Notes: generated from the sequence alone by a model not told the origin. A stretch of DNA of 64,000 bases from Aureispira anguillae (GCF_026000115.1 NZ_AP026867.1:2263501-2327500), one strand, 5' to 3'; shown: positions 17,294 to 27,079, counted from the first letter of the stretch. Program-made: numbers and translations.

Positions 17294-17884
17294 CTATTTA
17301 GCAGTTCTGTTCTTTTTACGTTTGTATAGGAACAAATTCCATTTTTCTTCTGCCACGCCATGCTTGTCCATCTCAGCTCTAGCCATAGTGAAAAATAAAT
17401 CGGATAATCGGTTGATATAAGCCAGAACATAGTCTTTTACACAATCTGGATCTTCTTGCATCAACGTAACCAAATTGCGTTCACCTCGTCTGATTTGTGT
17501 TCTACAGACATGACACAAGGCAGAAACTTCGTTTCCGCCAGGCAAAACAAAATAATCAGAGGGGCTACTCATAGCTTCTTCCATCTCATCCAGCCATTGC
17601 TCGCAAAAAGCGGCTCCATCTTTCGGCTCAGGGTTTGTGTTTTCTTTTTTTGAAATAGAAGGACGTGCCAGCCGAGACATCATATCCATCAAATCTTTTT
17701 GAATTCGATGCAAATTAGCTTGCCAAGCGTGTTCTTCTCCTAACTTAGCACGAAGTAAACCAATGGTTGAGTTAACTTCATCTAAGGTTCCAATGCACTC
17801 AATTCGAGGCGAATTCTTAAACTCTCTACTGCCTCCAAAAACACCTGTTTTTCCTTTGTCTCCTTTTCTAGTGTATATTTTCAT
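17294..17884 (-). CDS. pduO: PduO-type ATP:cob(I)alamin adenosyltransferase
   Basis: It transfers the 5'-deoxyadenosyl group from ATP to Co(I) corrinoid. The 196-residue protein shows the PduO family N-terminus MKIYTRKGDKGKTGVFGG, then ECIGTLDEVNSTIGLLRA and the C-terminal NRLSDLFFTMARAEMDKHG. It has no DUF336/heme domain and is not of the CobA(BtuR) type. The gap to cbiA is 84 bases and holds only a weak 6-base-pair hairpin on the minus strand (TTAACT/AGTTAA) and a poly-A/T tract, so both genes probably stay on one transcript. Confidence 0.93.
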   Translation of the reverse strand: MKIYTRKGDKGKTGVFGGSREFKNSPRIECIGTLDEVNSTIGLLRAKLGEEHAWQANLHRIQKDLMDMMSRLARPSISKKENTNPEPKDGAAFCEQWLDEMEEAMSSPSDYFVLPGGNEVSALCHVCRTQIRRGERNLVTLMQEDPDCVKDYVLAYINRLSDLFFTMARAEMDKHGVAEEKWNLFLYKRKKNRTAK

Positions 17885-17968
17885 AGTAATTTTTTATTCT
17901 TTAACTAACAACGCAGTTAATCGTGTGAAAAATTGAACTTCTAGTGCAACCTATTACAAGTTTGGATT

Positions 17969-19291
17969 TTAGATACGTTCCGTTAATTTCAGTAGTTTTT
18001 CCAATAAATCATCTGTTCCAAAATAGAGGTGGGCATAAGAAGCCAAAACATTTTTATAACTATAGATCATGGTATCAGCAGGTTGATTGCGGGCTGTTTT
18101 TGCAAAACCAAGATGAGGGGTGGAAGCATGGTTTAGTAGAGTCGAATAATGAAATTCATGTCCTTTAAATGCTAGATTATCCAAGTACATTGTTCGATAG
18201 CCTAGTTTGAGTTTCATCTGTTGCATAGAACTAACAAAATCAAAGCAACCTACCATTTTATATGCTTTGCCTTCTTTGTCTATAATTGCCTTTGCCAAAT
18301 ACATCATTCCTCCACATTCTGCCCATATTCGCCCACCATTAGCAGCATACTTTCGGACAGATGCCAACATAGAATGATTGGCAGACAGTTTATCCAGATA
18401 ACATTCAGGGTATCCTCCTGGGAAATAAACAAAATCAGCAATTGGCAACTCCTCATCTTCCAATGGGCTAAAATAAACGACCCTGCCTTTTCGCTCAAAA
18501 GCTTTTATCGTTTGTTCATAACAAAAATTAAAGGCATTGTCCTTTGCCACAGCAATCTGAAACGAAGGGCGAAGGACGGATTTTTTTTCGCTTGTGTATG
18601 GTTCGGGAACGGATACCGTGCAATTTTCTAATAGTTGATTGAGATCAACGGTTTGCTCCAAAGCTTGGGAAAACCGTTCAATCAATGGATCGTAAGCCTC
18701 AATTTTGTCAATAGACAACCCCAAGTGTCGAGAGGGGATTTGAGCATCTTCCAAAGCAGGCAAATAGCCCAAAGCCGTTAAACCAACATCCTCACAAGCC
18801 TCTTTCAAAAAAGCATAATGAGAAGCCGTATTCACTCGATTAAAAATCACCCCAGCTATTTTTAAGGCTGGATCAAAATTCTTGAAGCCGTACAAAAGGG
18901 GAGCAACAGAATAAGCAGTTGCTTTGGCGTTCACAACAAAGACGATGGGAATGTCCAGTACTTTAGCTAATTCGGCGGTGCTACCTTCCGAACGTTTGGC
19001 ACCATCAAATAATCCCATTACACCTTCTACACAAGCAACATCTGCCATTGATAGACAATCAAAATAACTTGCCCTAAGATCTGCCTTAGACATCATAAAC
19101 AAATCTAAATTAACCCCCGTTTTTTGACCAGCAAGCTGATGAAATTTGGGGTCGATATAATCTGGACCACATTTGAAAGGTTGAGCAGAAATTTTTCGAT
19201 TCTTCAACGCTCTCAGCAATCCTAAAGTGACGGTAGTTTTGCCAGCATTACTAGTTGGCGCAGCGATAATAAATTGTGCCTTTTTCATCAA
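17969..19291 (-). CDS. cbiA: Cobyrinic acid a,c-diamide synthase CbiA
   Basis: CbiA (CobB) amidates the a and c acetate side chains of cobyrinic acid using glutamine and ATP. The protein has 440 residues. The P-loop is APTSNAGKTT (11-20), followed by KCGPDYIDPKFH and VEGVMGLFDG. The amidotransferase half has FPGGYPE and the nucleophile Cys326 in WAECGGMMYL; GHEFHYS lies in the C-terminal part. The gap to cobU is 3 bases. With cbiP elsewhere, it supplies the first two of the six amidations. Confidence 0.95.
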   Translation of the reverse strand: MMKKAQFIIAAPTSNAGKTTVTLGLLRALKNRKISAQPFKCGPDYIDPKFHQLAGQKTGVNLDLFMMSKADLRASYFDCLSMADVACVEGVMGLFDGAKRSEGSTAELAKVLDIPIVFVVNAKATAYSVAPLLYGFKNFDPALKIAGVIFNRVNTASHYAFLKEACEDVGLTALGYLPALEDAQIPSRHLGLSIDKIEAYDPLIERFSQALEQTVDLNQLLENCTVSVPEPYTSEKKSVLRPSFQIAVAKDNAFNFCYEQTIKAFERKGRVVYFSPLEDEELPIADFVYFPGGYPECYLDKLSANHSMLASVRKYAANGGRIWAECGGMMYLAKAIIDKEGKAYKMVGCFDFVSSMQQMKLKLGYRTMYLDNLAFKGHEFHYSTLLNHASTPHLGFAKTARNQPADTMIYSYKNVLASYAHLYFGTDDLLEKLLKLTERI

Positions 19292-19294
19292 CGT

Positions 19295-19810
19295 TTACTT
19301 TACCTGTAAAGGAATGCCAGCAACCATAAAACTTAGTTGCTTGGCTTGTTTTGCAATATATTGATTAACCTCGCCATGCAGATCTACAAATTGACGAGTA
19401 CTTGCCTGCATTGGAATAATTCCCATTCCAAGTTCAGCACTGACAATAAAAAGGGTTAGGTGCTGCTCAAACAAGCGTTTTAGCTCACTCAATGCAAATT
19501 TCTTTGCCTGCTGACTATCGTATTTATAAGCGTCAAAAACATTGGTCAACCACAATGTAATGCAGTCCAACAAAACCACCTTTGAAGGAAATGTGACTTG
19601 ACTAATATTCAATAATTCTTCTTTATTAATCCAAGCTTCTGAGCGACCTTCTTGATGCAACATAATGCGCTTTTTATATTCCTCATCCCAGACCTTGGAG
19701 GTAGCAAGATAGATGGGACGTTTACAGTTTTCTAAGGCCAAGCGTTCCGCATAAGCACTTTTTCCTGAGCGTTGACCTCCCGTTATTAAATGAATTTCTG
19801 CCTGTTTCAT
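19295..19810 (-). CDS. cobU: Adenosylcobinamide kinase/guanylyltransferase CobU
   Basis: CobU (CobP) phosphorylates adenosylcobinamide and then forms adenosylcobinamide-GDP. The 171-residue protein has the usual length, with Walker A GGQRSGKS at 11-18, the family RPIYLATSKVWDEE strand, HQEGRSEAW carrying the GMP-accepting His, and LLDCITLWLTN. Its start overlaps the stop of the chelatase subunit gene by four bases, a sign of coupling. Its product feeds CobS, encoded 11 kb away on the other strand. Confidence 0.95.
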   Translation of the reverse strand: MKQAEIHLITGGQRSGKSAYAERLALENCKRPIYLATSKVWDEEYKKRIMLHQEGRSEAWINKEELLNISQVTFPSKVVLLDCITLWLTNVFDAYKYDSQQAKKFALSELKRLFEQHLTLFIVSAELGMGIIPMQASTRQFVDLHGEVNQYIAKQAKQLSFMVAGIPLQVK

Positions 19811-21471
19811 TTCATTATGTTTAAAACTTCATAAGTTCCTTTTAATTGTTTTGCAAATTTTGCCCCCCAACCAATCTTAACCATCTCTTGCTCAGCATCC
19901 ACAAAATGCAAAGCACTTACCAATTTACAATTCATTTGATAAGCCAAAACCAAGTCCTCCAATGTAGCTGCCTCTTTAGATTGAAAACGCCCATCACTTA
20001 GTATGATCAATTGATAATGTAGAGTGGGATTGATTGCCGTTAATTTTTTAATCGTTCTAAAAGCAGCCACTAGATTTGTTTTACCACCAGTCTCTACCGA
20101 TTCTACGACCTCTAATAACTTATTGAGATCCTTAGAGCCTTCCAATTGTAGTTTTGCAGCACCATCAAAGAGTGTAATCAGAGAAAAAGTAGTGGGAGAA
20201 TTCGCTTGCTTTTTTGCCCATTTTTTAATCAACCCTTTGGCATAAGCAATCACTTGCTGTTGAAGCATGGAACCACTTGAATCTAAGACAAAAATAAGTT
20301 GTTGCTTTGTTTTGGTTTCCTCTCTTTTATGTTTTAGCTCTAATTTAGAGGTGGCCAAATATTGCCCAACGGTTTTTCGTTTGTCAATCGTCTTTACAGC
20401 ACTAGCCGTTTGTGCAATCCCTTTGGGAGCTTCTTTTTGCCGTTGTGGAGTTCCATTTTTAGATTTCCCACCGTTATGAGGCCTTGTTACTAGATGCTGA
20501 TCGGGAAGTATTGCTTTGATTAGAGCGTTGGGCGCTTGCTGTTGAGGTTCACTTTGTTTTTCTTGTGAAGCTTTATTTTCTTCTTTTTCTTGTGGAGGAG
20601 GAGGGCTTGAATTTAAGGCATTGCTTCTATGATTCAATACCAAGTGCTGAATCGCATCAACATCTTCCGTTGTTGTTACTGTTCGCCCATTCAATGCTGT
20701 AAACGCTCTAGCCGTTTTTACCAATAAAATATCCGCTCTTAGTCCTTCTACTTGGTTGTTGAGTGCCAATTGCCCCGAATAGCTTAAAACTTCAGGTGAC
20801 ACCACAATAGAATTTAAGGCAGCTTTTGCCCTCAAAACTTCTTCTAATAACTCTTGTTCTTCTTGGGCATATTTTGCTCTAAATGCTGCGGCATCCTGAT
20901 CAAATGCCAATCGCCGTTCTATCACTTTTACCCGTTGTTCTAAACATTGGGGCGTTTGAATAAAGACGCACAAACCGAAACGATCTTTTAACTGAGGACG
21001 CAAATCACCTTCTTCGGGATTCATAGAACCAATCAAGCAAAATTTGCTGTCCAGCTTTTTGGAAAAACCTTCTCGTTCTAAAAAATAATAACCCATGGAA
21101 GCAGCATCCAAAAGCATATCCATTAGATAATCATTTAAAAGATTGATCTCATCAATGTATAAAAAACCTCGATTCGCCTTAGCCAAAAGCCCCAATTGTA
21201 AATGCTCCTGCTTTTCATTGATTAATTTGCCCAAGCTAAGTTGTCCCAATAAACTATCTTCCGAGGCACCTATAGGCAAGTTGACAAAAGGAAAGGCATC
21301 TTGATTAGCCATCAAGTTGGCAAGAGAACGCACCAAGGTAGTTTTGCCCGTTCCCTTATCCCCAATAGCCAACACACCGCCCAATGTTGGGTCAATGATA
21401 TTGAGCAGTAGGGCAAGTTTGAATGTTTCTTGCCCTACAATTGCTGTAAATGGAAATATAGCCGTCATCAT
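19807..21471 (-). CDS. ChlI-ChlD-like chelatase subunit (AAA + VWA), likely cobalt
   Basis: A 554-residue Mg-chelatase-like protein with both small-subunit activities. The AAA+ domain has Walker A GDKGTGKT (37-44), Walker B FLYIDEI (103-109) and GSMNPEEGDLRPQLKDRFGL. A Pro/Gln/Glu-rich linker runs from about 288 to 350. A VWA domain follows with the MIDAS motif DSSGS at 397-401. Known families use such proteins with ChlH (Mg) or, in genomes without CobST, with CobN (Co). No BchH is seen, and cobN ends the same operon, so a cobaltochelatase role is inferred. Both ends overlap the neighbouring genes by ATGA. Confidence 0.85.
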   Translation of the reverse strand: MMTAIFPFTAIVGQETFKLALLLNIIDPTLGGVLAIGDKGTGKTTLVRSLANLMANQDAFPFVNLPIGASEDSLLGQLSLGKLINEKQEHLQLGLLAKANRGFLYIDEINLLNDYLMDMLLDAASMGYYFLEREGFSKKLDSKFCLIGSMNPEEGDLRPQLKDRFGLCVFIQTPQCLEQRVKVIERRLAFDQDAAAFRAKYAQEEQELLEEVLRAKAALNSIVVSPEVLSYSGQLALNNQVEGLRADILLVKTARAFTALNGRTVTTTEDVDAIQHLVLNHRSNALNSSPPPPQEKEENKASQEKQSEPQQQAPNALIKAILPDQHLVTRPHNGGKSKNGTPQRQKEAPKGIAQTASAVKTIDKRKTVGQYLATSKLELKHKREETKTKQQLIFVLDSSGSMLQQQVIAYAKGLIKKWAKKQANSPTTFSLITLFDGAAKLQLEGSKDLNKLLEVVESVETGGKTNLVAAFRTIKKLTAINPTLHYQLIILSDGRFQSKEAATLEDLVLAYQMNCKLVSALHFVDAEQEMVKIGWGAKFAKQLKGTYEVLNIMK

Positions 21472-22184
21472 GCTCCCATAATTGAATTATAAGTCCAATA
21501 CAGACCAATTAAGATAGAAGCTAACCCCGCTAAGCCATTCATCCATTTAAAAATAGATATGTTTTTATCCAAAAAGCGACTCATTGTAACAATCAAGGTA
21601 TAACTGTAAACGCCCATTGCAAAGATGATTCCTACCGATTCTATTACCAAAATCAGGATGGCTTCTGTAATGGTTGGTGCACTAATGACCAAGGCTGTTG
21701 TTAAGGCTCCACCTGTTCCTGCTAAGCCATGCAACATCCCAATCCAAAAGGAACGCTTAATCGGGTTCATTGAAATTTCTTCTCCCTGTTTTCCATGTAA
21801 ATGAATGGGATTAGATGCATTGTGCTCATGGGCCTCTATAGCTTTGTGATCCTGCATCATTTCGTTGAGTTGGTAATTTCTTCGGATTGCCGTTATCCCC
21901 AACCAAAACATAATGGGACCAACCATCAATTCGGCTATATAAGAGATGTTCTCTACAAAATTAACCATGGTTGATCTAAAAATCAACGCAACCCCTCCAA
22001 ATAACAATAGTGTAACAGAATGCCCAAAGGCCCATTGGGAGGCTTGCAAGACAGTCTTAAGGGATGCCCTTTCTTTTTTTATCGCTTTTTCTGAAGCCAA
22101 AACAGAAACCGCAGTAATGTGATCTGGTTCAAAAGAGTGTAGTACGCCCGCCATGAGAGGGCGAAGCATGTTGGCAAATGTCAT
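21468..22184 (-). CDS. Ni/Co permease-like membrane protein, probably cobalt uptake
   Basis: A 238-residue membrane protein with about six hydrophobic segments. HSFEPDHITAV (16-26) matches the H-x4-DH motif in the first helix of NiCoT/NicO/UreH-type Ni2+/Co2+ transporters, and a His-rich loop (EAHEHN...HLHGKQ) lies in the middle, followed by GMLHGLAGTGGALT, which resembles a second metal motif. Its place between cbiD and the chelatase subunit, with 4-base overlaps on both sides, argues for cobalt supply. Direction (uptake or efflux) cannot be proved from sequence, since RcnA-type relatives export. Confidence 0.8.
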   Translation of the reverse strand: MTFANMLRPLMAGVLHSFEPDHITAVSVLASEKAIKKERASLKTVLQASQWAFGHSVTLLLFGGVALIFRSTMVNFVENISYIAELMVGPIMFWLGITAIRRNYQLNEMMQDHKAIEAHEHNASNPIHLHGKQGEEISMNPIKRSFWIGMLHGLAGTGGALTTALVISAPTITEAILILVIESVGIIFAMGVYSYTLIVTMSRFLDKNISIFKWMNGLAGLASILIGLYWTYNSIMGA

Positions 22185-23275
22185 AGTCGTTTGTATTTAA
22201 TAAAATCGCCTTCTTTATGAATTAAAAAAAGGTCTAATTCTATTGGATTAAGAATTGTTTTACTTTGTTGATAACAACAGCTTAAAAGCTGTTGGTAAAA
22301 AGCTTCCTGTTCCTGAAAGGGAAAAATTTCAGGTAATCGTCCTGCCATATTAAGTTCCTTTATGGCGTTTTGTTGTTGCATATTATAGCCTGATTTTTGG
22401 GCTAGTCTCGCAATAAATTCCTTGTCCCAAGAAGAGACACAACTATGCGTATCCAACTGCCCAGCCGCTAATTTTACTGCCTTTCCCAGCATAATTCCAA
22501 GCGATACTTTTTGAATGGCCGAATGCCTTATTTTTTTTAAGGTTTCTCCAATCCAATTTCCATAATGTATAAAGGCCTGTTCTTTTAAATAAGGGAATAA
22601 AGCCCTTAGGTATTTTTCAGATCTTGCCCCAGAGTTAATGACCAGCTCTCGAATGCCATTGGCAACAGCGACATCAATTCCTTGCTCAATACTGGCAATA
22701 TAAGAGCTAGAGGAATAGGGCTTAACAATTCCTGTTGTTCCTAGAATCGATAAGCCATTCATAATACCAACTCGCTCATTGAGCGTGCGCTTAGCCAACC
22801 GAACCCCATTAACAACAAAAACAGTTACACAAACGCCAAAATCCCAATCGGCATCGTGTAGTAACTTTTGTAAGGCAGCAACCATCATTTGCCTTGGAAC
22901 AGGATTAATCGCAGCCTGTCCAACGGCTAATGACAAGCCTGGTAAGGTAACAGTGCCCACACCTTCGCCCGCAACAAACAAAACTTCTCCCTTCTTTTTC
23001 GTCAAGGTGATTTCGCAGCCTATTTCCGCCTTGTTGGTCACATCTGGGTCATCTCCAGCGTCCTTAATTACACTACATTTCGCCCATTCTTCTGTAAAAG
23101 CACAGGAATGAACGGGAATTGTCAATACTTTTTCGATGGGCAGAACTACCTGTACTTCCTTAGGGGGTGTTTGATGAATCATAGCCCACAACGCTGCTTT
23201 AGCCGCTGCCGTGGCAGAGGTTCCCGTTGTAAAGCCGTCCCTTAAAGGTCCTTCAGGTATTTTTCTTAAGCCCAT
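22181..23275 (-). CDS. cbiD: Cobalt-precorrin-5B C1-methyltransferase CbiD
   Basis: CbiD methylates C1 in the early-cobalt route; it is unrelated to CobF and is a marker of the anaerobic pathway. The 364-residue protein starts MGLRKIPEGPLRDGFTTGTSATAAAKAA, in which the RxGfTTGtcAtAAaKAA signature is clear (RDGFTTGTSATAAAKAAL). Further motifs are KDAGDDPDVTN and GEGVGTVTLPGL, then NGLSILGTTGIVKPYS. It overlaps cobK by 10 bases and the permease gene by 4. Confidence 0.95.
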   Translation of the reverse strand: MGLRKIPEGPLRDGFTTGTSATAAAKAALWAMIHQTPPKEVQVVLPIEKVLTIPVHSCAFTEEWAKCSVIKDAGDDPDVTNKAEIGCEITLTKKKGEVLFVAGEGVGTVTLPGLSLAVGQAAINPVPRQMMVAALQKLLHDADWDFGVCVTVFVVNGVRLAKRTLNERVGIMNGLSILGTTGIVKPYSSSSYIASIEQGIDVAVANGIRELVINSGARSEKYLRALFPYLKEQAFIHYGNWIGETLKKIRHSAIQKVSLGIMLGKAVKLAAGQLDTHSCVSSWDKEFIARLAQKSGYNMQQQNAIKELNMAGRLPEIFPFQEQEAFYQQLLSCCYQQSKTILNPIELDLFLIHKEGDFIKYKRL

Positions 23276-24024
23276 TTTTTTATCTCTTCTAGCAACCGTT
23301 CTAAATTATTTACCTCTGTAAAATAGGGGGGCATTGGAGGGCGTTTTATAATAATAATTGGCAATCCAAGTTCTAAGGCAACAGCTATTTTGGTCGCCAA
23401 AAAACCGCTTCCTCCGCTTTCTTTTGTTAAAATAACCCCTGTTTGATAATCTTGATAAATAGCCTTTTCATCTGCGTTCTTTTTATTGGGATAACCTAAA
23501 ATCAATTGAGAAGCAGGGAATTGGTGGTATGCTGCCAATTCAATAGAACTAGCTCGATCTAGTATTCTAAAAAAAGTTTTGTGCCGTTTCCAATAGTCCT
23601 CTAATTTGGGGATCGACTGCACGCCAGATAAAGCCATTAAGGTTTTCCCTGCAAATTGTTCGAACAGTAGCTTTAAACTCGTTGCATAATCCTTTGTATA
23701 ATGCACCAATTTATTGCATTGGCGTTCTTCATAAACCCGCTCTAAGCGATACACTGGAACCGCCAATTGTTGACTAACCTTATCAATCGTATTGTGCAGC
23801 AAGGTGGCAAAAGGGTGCGCAGCATTAATAATCCACTTTATTGCATGCTGTTGGATATAATTAGATAAAGCCTGTTCATCCAAAGCACCAAAACGATAAA
23901 TCCCCAAGCCATCTTCTTGATATTCTACGGCTGTCTTTGTCGAATAGTGATAGGGCTTCTTTACTTGCTTCATTAAGTCAAGCACCTGCCTGCCTTCTGT
24001 CGTTCCTCCAAAAATTAGAATCAT
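23266..24024 (-). CDS. cobK: (Cobalt-)precorrin-6A reductase CobK/CbiJ
   Basis: This NAD(P)H-dependent enzyme reduces the macrocycle of (cobalt-)precorrin-6A. The 252-residue protein has MILIFGGTTEGRQVL at the N-terminus, INAAHPFATLLHNTIDKV near 65-83, VYRLER, and GKTLMALSGVQSIPKL, all of the CobK/CbiJ family, and ends with TKESGGSGFLATKIA and IIIKRPPMPP. It starts 11 bases after the end of the cbiG-cbiF gene and overlaps cbiD by 10 bases. Confidence 0.93.
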   Translation of the reverse strand: MILIFGGTTEGRQVLDLMKQVKKPYHYSTKTAVEYQEDGLGIYRFGALDEQALSNYIQQHAIKWIINAAHPFATLLHNTIDKVSQQLAVPVYRLERVYEERQCNKLVHYTKDYATSLKLLFEQFAGKTLMALSGVQSIPKLEDYWKRHKTFFRILDRASSIELAAYHQFPASQLILGYPNKKNADEKAIYQDYQTGVILTKESGGSGFLATKIAVALELGLPIIIIKRPPMPPYFTEVNNLERLLEEIKKWA

Positions 24025-24035
24025 AGCTCAATCAA

Positions 24036-25877
24036 TTATTCTTTGAGTGTAAACTTTTTATTGGTTCTAAAAATATGTTTCCAATCAGGGTTATACAATT
24101 GAGATCTATTTTTACGAGCACCAATACAAGCACCAATAATGAATAAAACCGTCCGTGTTTTTTTGCTTTTTTTGACAATAGCCGCTAAGTTTTGCAGCGT
24201 TCCTTGATAAATTTCTTCATCCTTCCACGTTACCCGATAAAGTACTGCTACAGGCGTTTCTGGATCATAATGTTCTAATAATTGCGCCTCTACCTTCTTG
24301 ACCAAAGTAGCACTTAGAAAAATGCACATGGTTGCCTTATGTTTAGCCATTTCTTCCAATTTTTCAGCCTCAGGCAAGGGCGTTTTTCCAGCTCCTCTAG
24401 TCAGAATAACAGACTGCACCACTTCAGGAATGGTGAATTCAGATTTTAAGGCAGCCGCAGCCGCACTAAAAGAAGAAATTCCAGGAATGATAAAATAGTG
24501 CATGCCCAAGTCATCAAAAATGGACATTTGTTCTTGAATGGCACCATAAAGAGAAGGGTCGCCAGATTGTAAACGAACAATTAAGTGTCCTTTTTCATAA
24601 TGCTTTTGCATCAACGTAATTTGCTCTTCCAAGGTCATCATTGCTGAATTCATAACAACGGCTCCTGCTTTGCACCAATTCGTCATTTCCTCTGGCACTA
24701 AACTCCCTGCATACAGTACACAATCTGCTTGCTCTAAGTAATTCTTTCCTTTGACGGTAATGAGTAATTCATCGCCAGGACCTGCACCAATAATAGCAAC
24801 AACTGCCTTTCGCTCTGCCATACGATCCAAGGCTAAAGCAAAGGTGAATTTCTCCCCATTCTCTAATAAAACCTTCTGTTTTTCTACCAAGAGGCTAGTT
24901 TGATTCGCCAAAAGCATCGCAGTAGATTCTGAAACACCATCAACACCAATTTTTGCCTGAACGACTTTACTAGGGTTCGGAACCTCAATGGTTTGTATAA
25001 CTTCTCTTGTAAAAGTTTGGAAAGGAAGGTCGCATTCCTCTGAGAAGTCTACATAAGCCTGTTGTTTTGCTTTAATGTCCACCGAGCCAAAACATTTGAG
25101 GGCTGCGGGGGAGTATCCCTTTGCTTTTATGGATTCCAACAAGGTCGTTTTGAATTGTTCAGAATCTAAGGCTTTAGAACAACCTGTCCCAAGCGTTAAC
25201 ACTTTTGGATAAAAAGCAAGACAGGGGATTGTAGCCTTTATCAATCGAGGAGATACACAAATCAACAACTCAAATTTAGCGTAATCAATTGCTGTTTCTT
25301 TATAGAATACCGTGACAAAATCAGGCAAAGATTGCTCTAAATAAGCCGTTCCTTTGTCCTTTATTTCTAACAATAAAGCTGTTGGTTTTCTATTTACAAA
25401 CAAAGCCATTAATGCTGTCATAGAGGACGTACAGGCTACCGTCCAATCAAACTGCTCCGCCAAAAGATCCAAGGCCCAAATTTGTTGCACATCACTAGCA
25501 GTAGAAAGAACCGCTTGGCTACCAAAAATAGCAGCTACTTTTTCTGCCAAGGCATTGGCTCCCTTTTTGTGACCACCAATAACAGATTGTACAAAGTAAG
25601 TTTGTTCGTCCATACAAATCACCGCAGGGTCTAATTCTTTCCCTTCTAGAAACGGAGCAATCATTCGCACACAGATTCCCATAGCACTGATAAAAACAAT
25701 TCCATCCAATTGACTAAAGTATTGTTCTAAATACTCAGAGATAGAATTTACGCTAGATACGGTATCATAATTGTTTTCACGAGTAGTAATCAACAATGAT
25801 TTAGGGAATTGCTTTTGCAATACAAGCGCTTTTTTTATGGCTTGATCCGTTACGGCAATAAAAACTATTTTTTTCAT
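24036..25877 (-). CDS. CbiG-CbiF fusion (hydrolase + C11-methyltransferase)
   Basis: A 613-residue fusion of two consecutive enzymes. Residues 1 to about 345 are CbiG (cobalt-precorrin-5A hydrolase): FISAMGICVRMIAPFL, SVIGGHKKGANALA in the N-terminal domain, and LTLGTGCSKALDSEQF with VDGVSESTAMLLA in the C-terminal domain. Residues about 357-600 are CbiF/CobM (C11-methyltransferase): IIGAGPGDELLITVKG, YAGSLVPEEM, VRLQSGDPSLYGAIQEQ, PGISSFSAAAAALKSE. CbiF makes the substrate of CbiG, so the fusion fits channelling of the unstable lactone. It overlaps the cbiE-cbiT gene by four bases. CbiG marks the early-cobalt route. Confidence 0.92.
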   Translation of the reverse strand: MKKIVFIAVTDQAIKKALVLQKQFPKSLLITTRENNYDTVSSVNSISEYLEQYFSQLDGIVFISAMGICVRMIAPFLEGKELDPAVICMDEQTYFVQSVIGGHKKGANALAEKVAAIFGSQAVLSTASDVQQIWALDLLAEQFDWTVACTSSMTALMALFVNRKPTALLLEIKDKGTAYLEQSLPDFVTVFYKETAIDYAKFELLICVSPRLIKATIPCLAFYPKVLTLGTGCSKALDSEQFKTTLLESIKAKGYSPAALKCFGSVDIKAKQQAYVDFSEECDLPFQTFTREVIQTIEVPNPSKVVQAKIGVDGVSESTAMLLANQTSLLVEKQKVLLENGEKFTFALALDRMAERKAVVAIIGAGPGDELLITVKGKNYLEQADCVLYAGSLVPEEMTNWCKAGAVVMNSAMMTLEEQITLMQKHYEKGHLIVRLQSGDPSLYGAIQEQMSIFDDLGMHYFIIPGISSFSAAAAALKSEFTIPEVVQSVILTRGAGKTPLPEAEKLEEMAKHKATMCIFLSATLVKKVEAQLLEHYDPETPVAVLYRVTWKDEEIYQGTLQNLAAIVKKSKKTRTVLFIIGACIGARKNRSQLYNPDWKHIFRTNKKFTLKE

Positions 25878-27079
25878 TTATTCTTTTTTGCTACCAAAAC
25901 ATGAATGGTATTGTGATCGTCAATAACTAGTTTCATTTTATCGCTCAGGCTATAATTTAGGTGCCCAAACGTTGCTAAAAATGTATTCAAAGAGCTTTCT
26001 AAGACAGTATTCATTACCACCGTAGCGCCTTCTATTAAATAAGCATCTAATTGTTTAATCAAAGTCTCTAAACGCCCACCATGACCACCAATAAAAACCG
26101 ATTGCGGGGTGGGGAATGTCGCCAAATCCAAATCAAAAAAATCATGAATTAACACCTCAATTCCAGAGGTTTGCTGCTGTTCACAATTTTGTTGGATAAT
26201 AGCGCCGCATTCCAAGCGTTTTTCAATGGCTAAAACCTCCAAATGAGGATAATGTCGTTTAGCGTCTATGGCAATTGCTCCAGTACAACTTCCTATATCC
26301 CAAAATGTATTCGCCTTATGCAATTCCAACAATTGTACGTTTAATAATCTTAGCGGCATTTTAGTAATCATTTTAGGGCGACCTGCTAAGGTTTTAAATG
26401 TGTTATCGGGCTGAGACAAAGCAAGTTTTCGGCTTTGAGTTCGAATGAGTAACACACAGTTTAAAGAAGCTGCCTTATAATTGCTTGCTTCTTTGAGTTC
26501 CAAGGTTGATATTTGTTCGTCATCGCCCCCTAAGTTTTCACCAACAAGCATTTTATAATTATCAACTCCATACCTCAACATCCGCTGAGCAATATGTGCT
26601 GGGCTGTGCTGTGCATCCGTCAAAATTCCAATAAGAGATTGATCAGAGCGCAATACTTCATCCAATTTTTTCCAAGGTCTACCATGTAGCGAAACCGCTA
26701 ATAATTCATTGTAGGCAACTTGCTTTTTGTGACAAAGTAATTGGAGGCAATTAAAGGTTGGATAAGCCTTTAAACAAGTTGTTGGCATTAAACGTTTGAG
26801 CGTATTGCCAAAGCCATAAAAAAACGGATCGCCAGAGACAAAAATCAAAATGGAAGCGTTGAGGCTTCGATATTTTTGAACCAAGTTTTCCATCTTTCCC
26901 TTAATGGGTATCCAATGATGTTTGGCAGGCAACAAGTCTTGAACAAGCTCATAATGTCGAGTTCCGCCTGAGTAGTAGTATCCAGCCTTCACCAAAGCCT
27001 CAACTTCTGGACTAAAGGATGGATTCTTTTTATTTCCAATTCCAATCAAATAAATAACCATTTGTTCTAGTTTGTCCAT
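25874..27079 (-). CDS. cobL: CbiE-CbiT fusion (CobL-like precorrin-6Y methyltransferase)
   Basis: A 401-residue two-domain enzyme that methylates C5 and C15 and decarboxylates the C12 side chain. CbiE occupies about 1-215 (YLIGIGNKKNPSFSPE, ILIFVSGDPFFYGFGNTL), CbiT about 230-401 with the SAM motif FWDIGSCTGAIAIDAKRH and VFIGGHGGRLETL. Translation may start at residue 7 (MVIYLIGIG, base 27061), which fits the family better than the longer form; the longer form leaves only 5 bases to bluB. It is fused as in CobL of aerobic producers, although the rest of the operon is of anaerobic type. Confidence 0.92.
   Translation of the reverse strand: MDKLEQMVIYLIGIGNKKNPSFSPEVEALVKAGYYYSGGTRHYELVQDLLPAKHHWIPIKGKMENLVQKYRSLNASILIFVSGDPFFYGFGNTLKRLMPTTCLKAYPTFNCLQLLCHKKQVAYNELLAVSLHGRPWKKLDEVLRSDQSLIGILTDAQHSPAHIAQRMLRYGVDNYKMLVGENLGGDDEQISTLELKEASNYKAASLNCVLLIRTQSRKLALSQPDNTFKTLAGRPKMITKMPLRLLNVQLLELHKANTFWDIGSCTGAIAIDAKRHYPHLEVLAIEKRLECGAIIQQNCEQQQTSGIEVLIHDFFDLDLATFPTPQSVFIGGHGGRLETLIKQLDAYLIEGATVVMNTVLESSLNTFLATFGHLNYSLSDKMKLVIDDHNTIHVLVAKKNK

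Noticed and set aside
16836-17420. Plus-strand open frame of 194 codons
   Set aside because: It lies opposite cobW and the 3' end of the adenosyltransferase gene, both with clear family motifs; the translated sequence resembles nothing and has no leader.
19807-21471. Magnesium chelatase for chlorophyll synthesis
   Set aside because: The AAA and VWA domains would allow it, but no BchH/ChlH or other chlorophyll gene is present and the large subunit in the operon is CobN.
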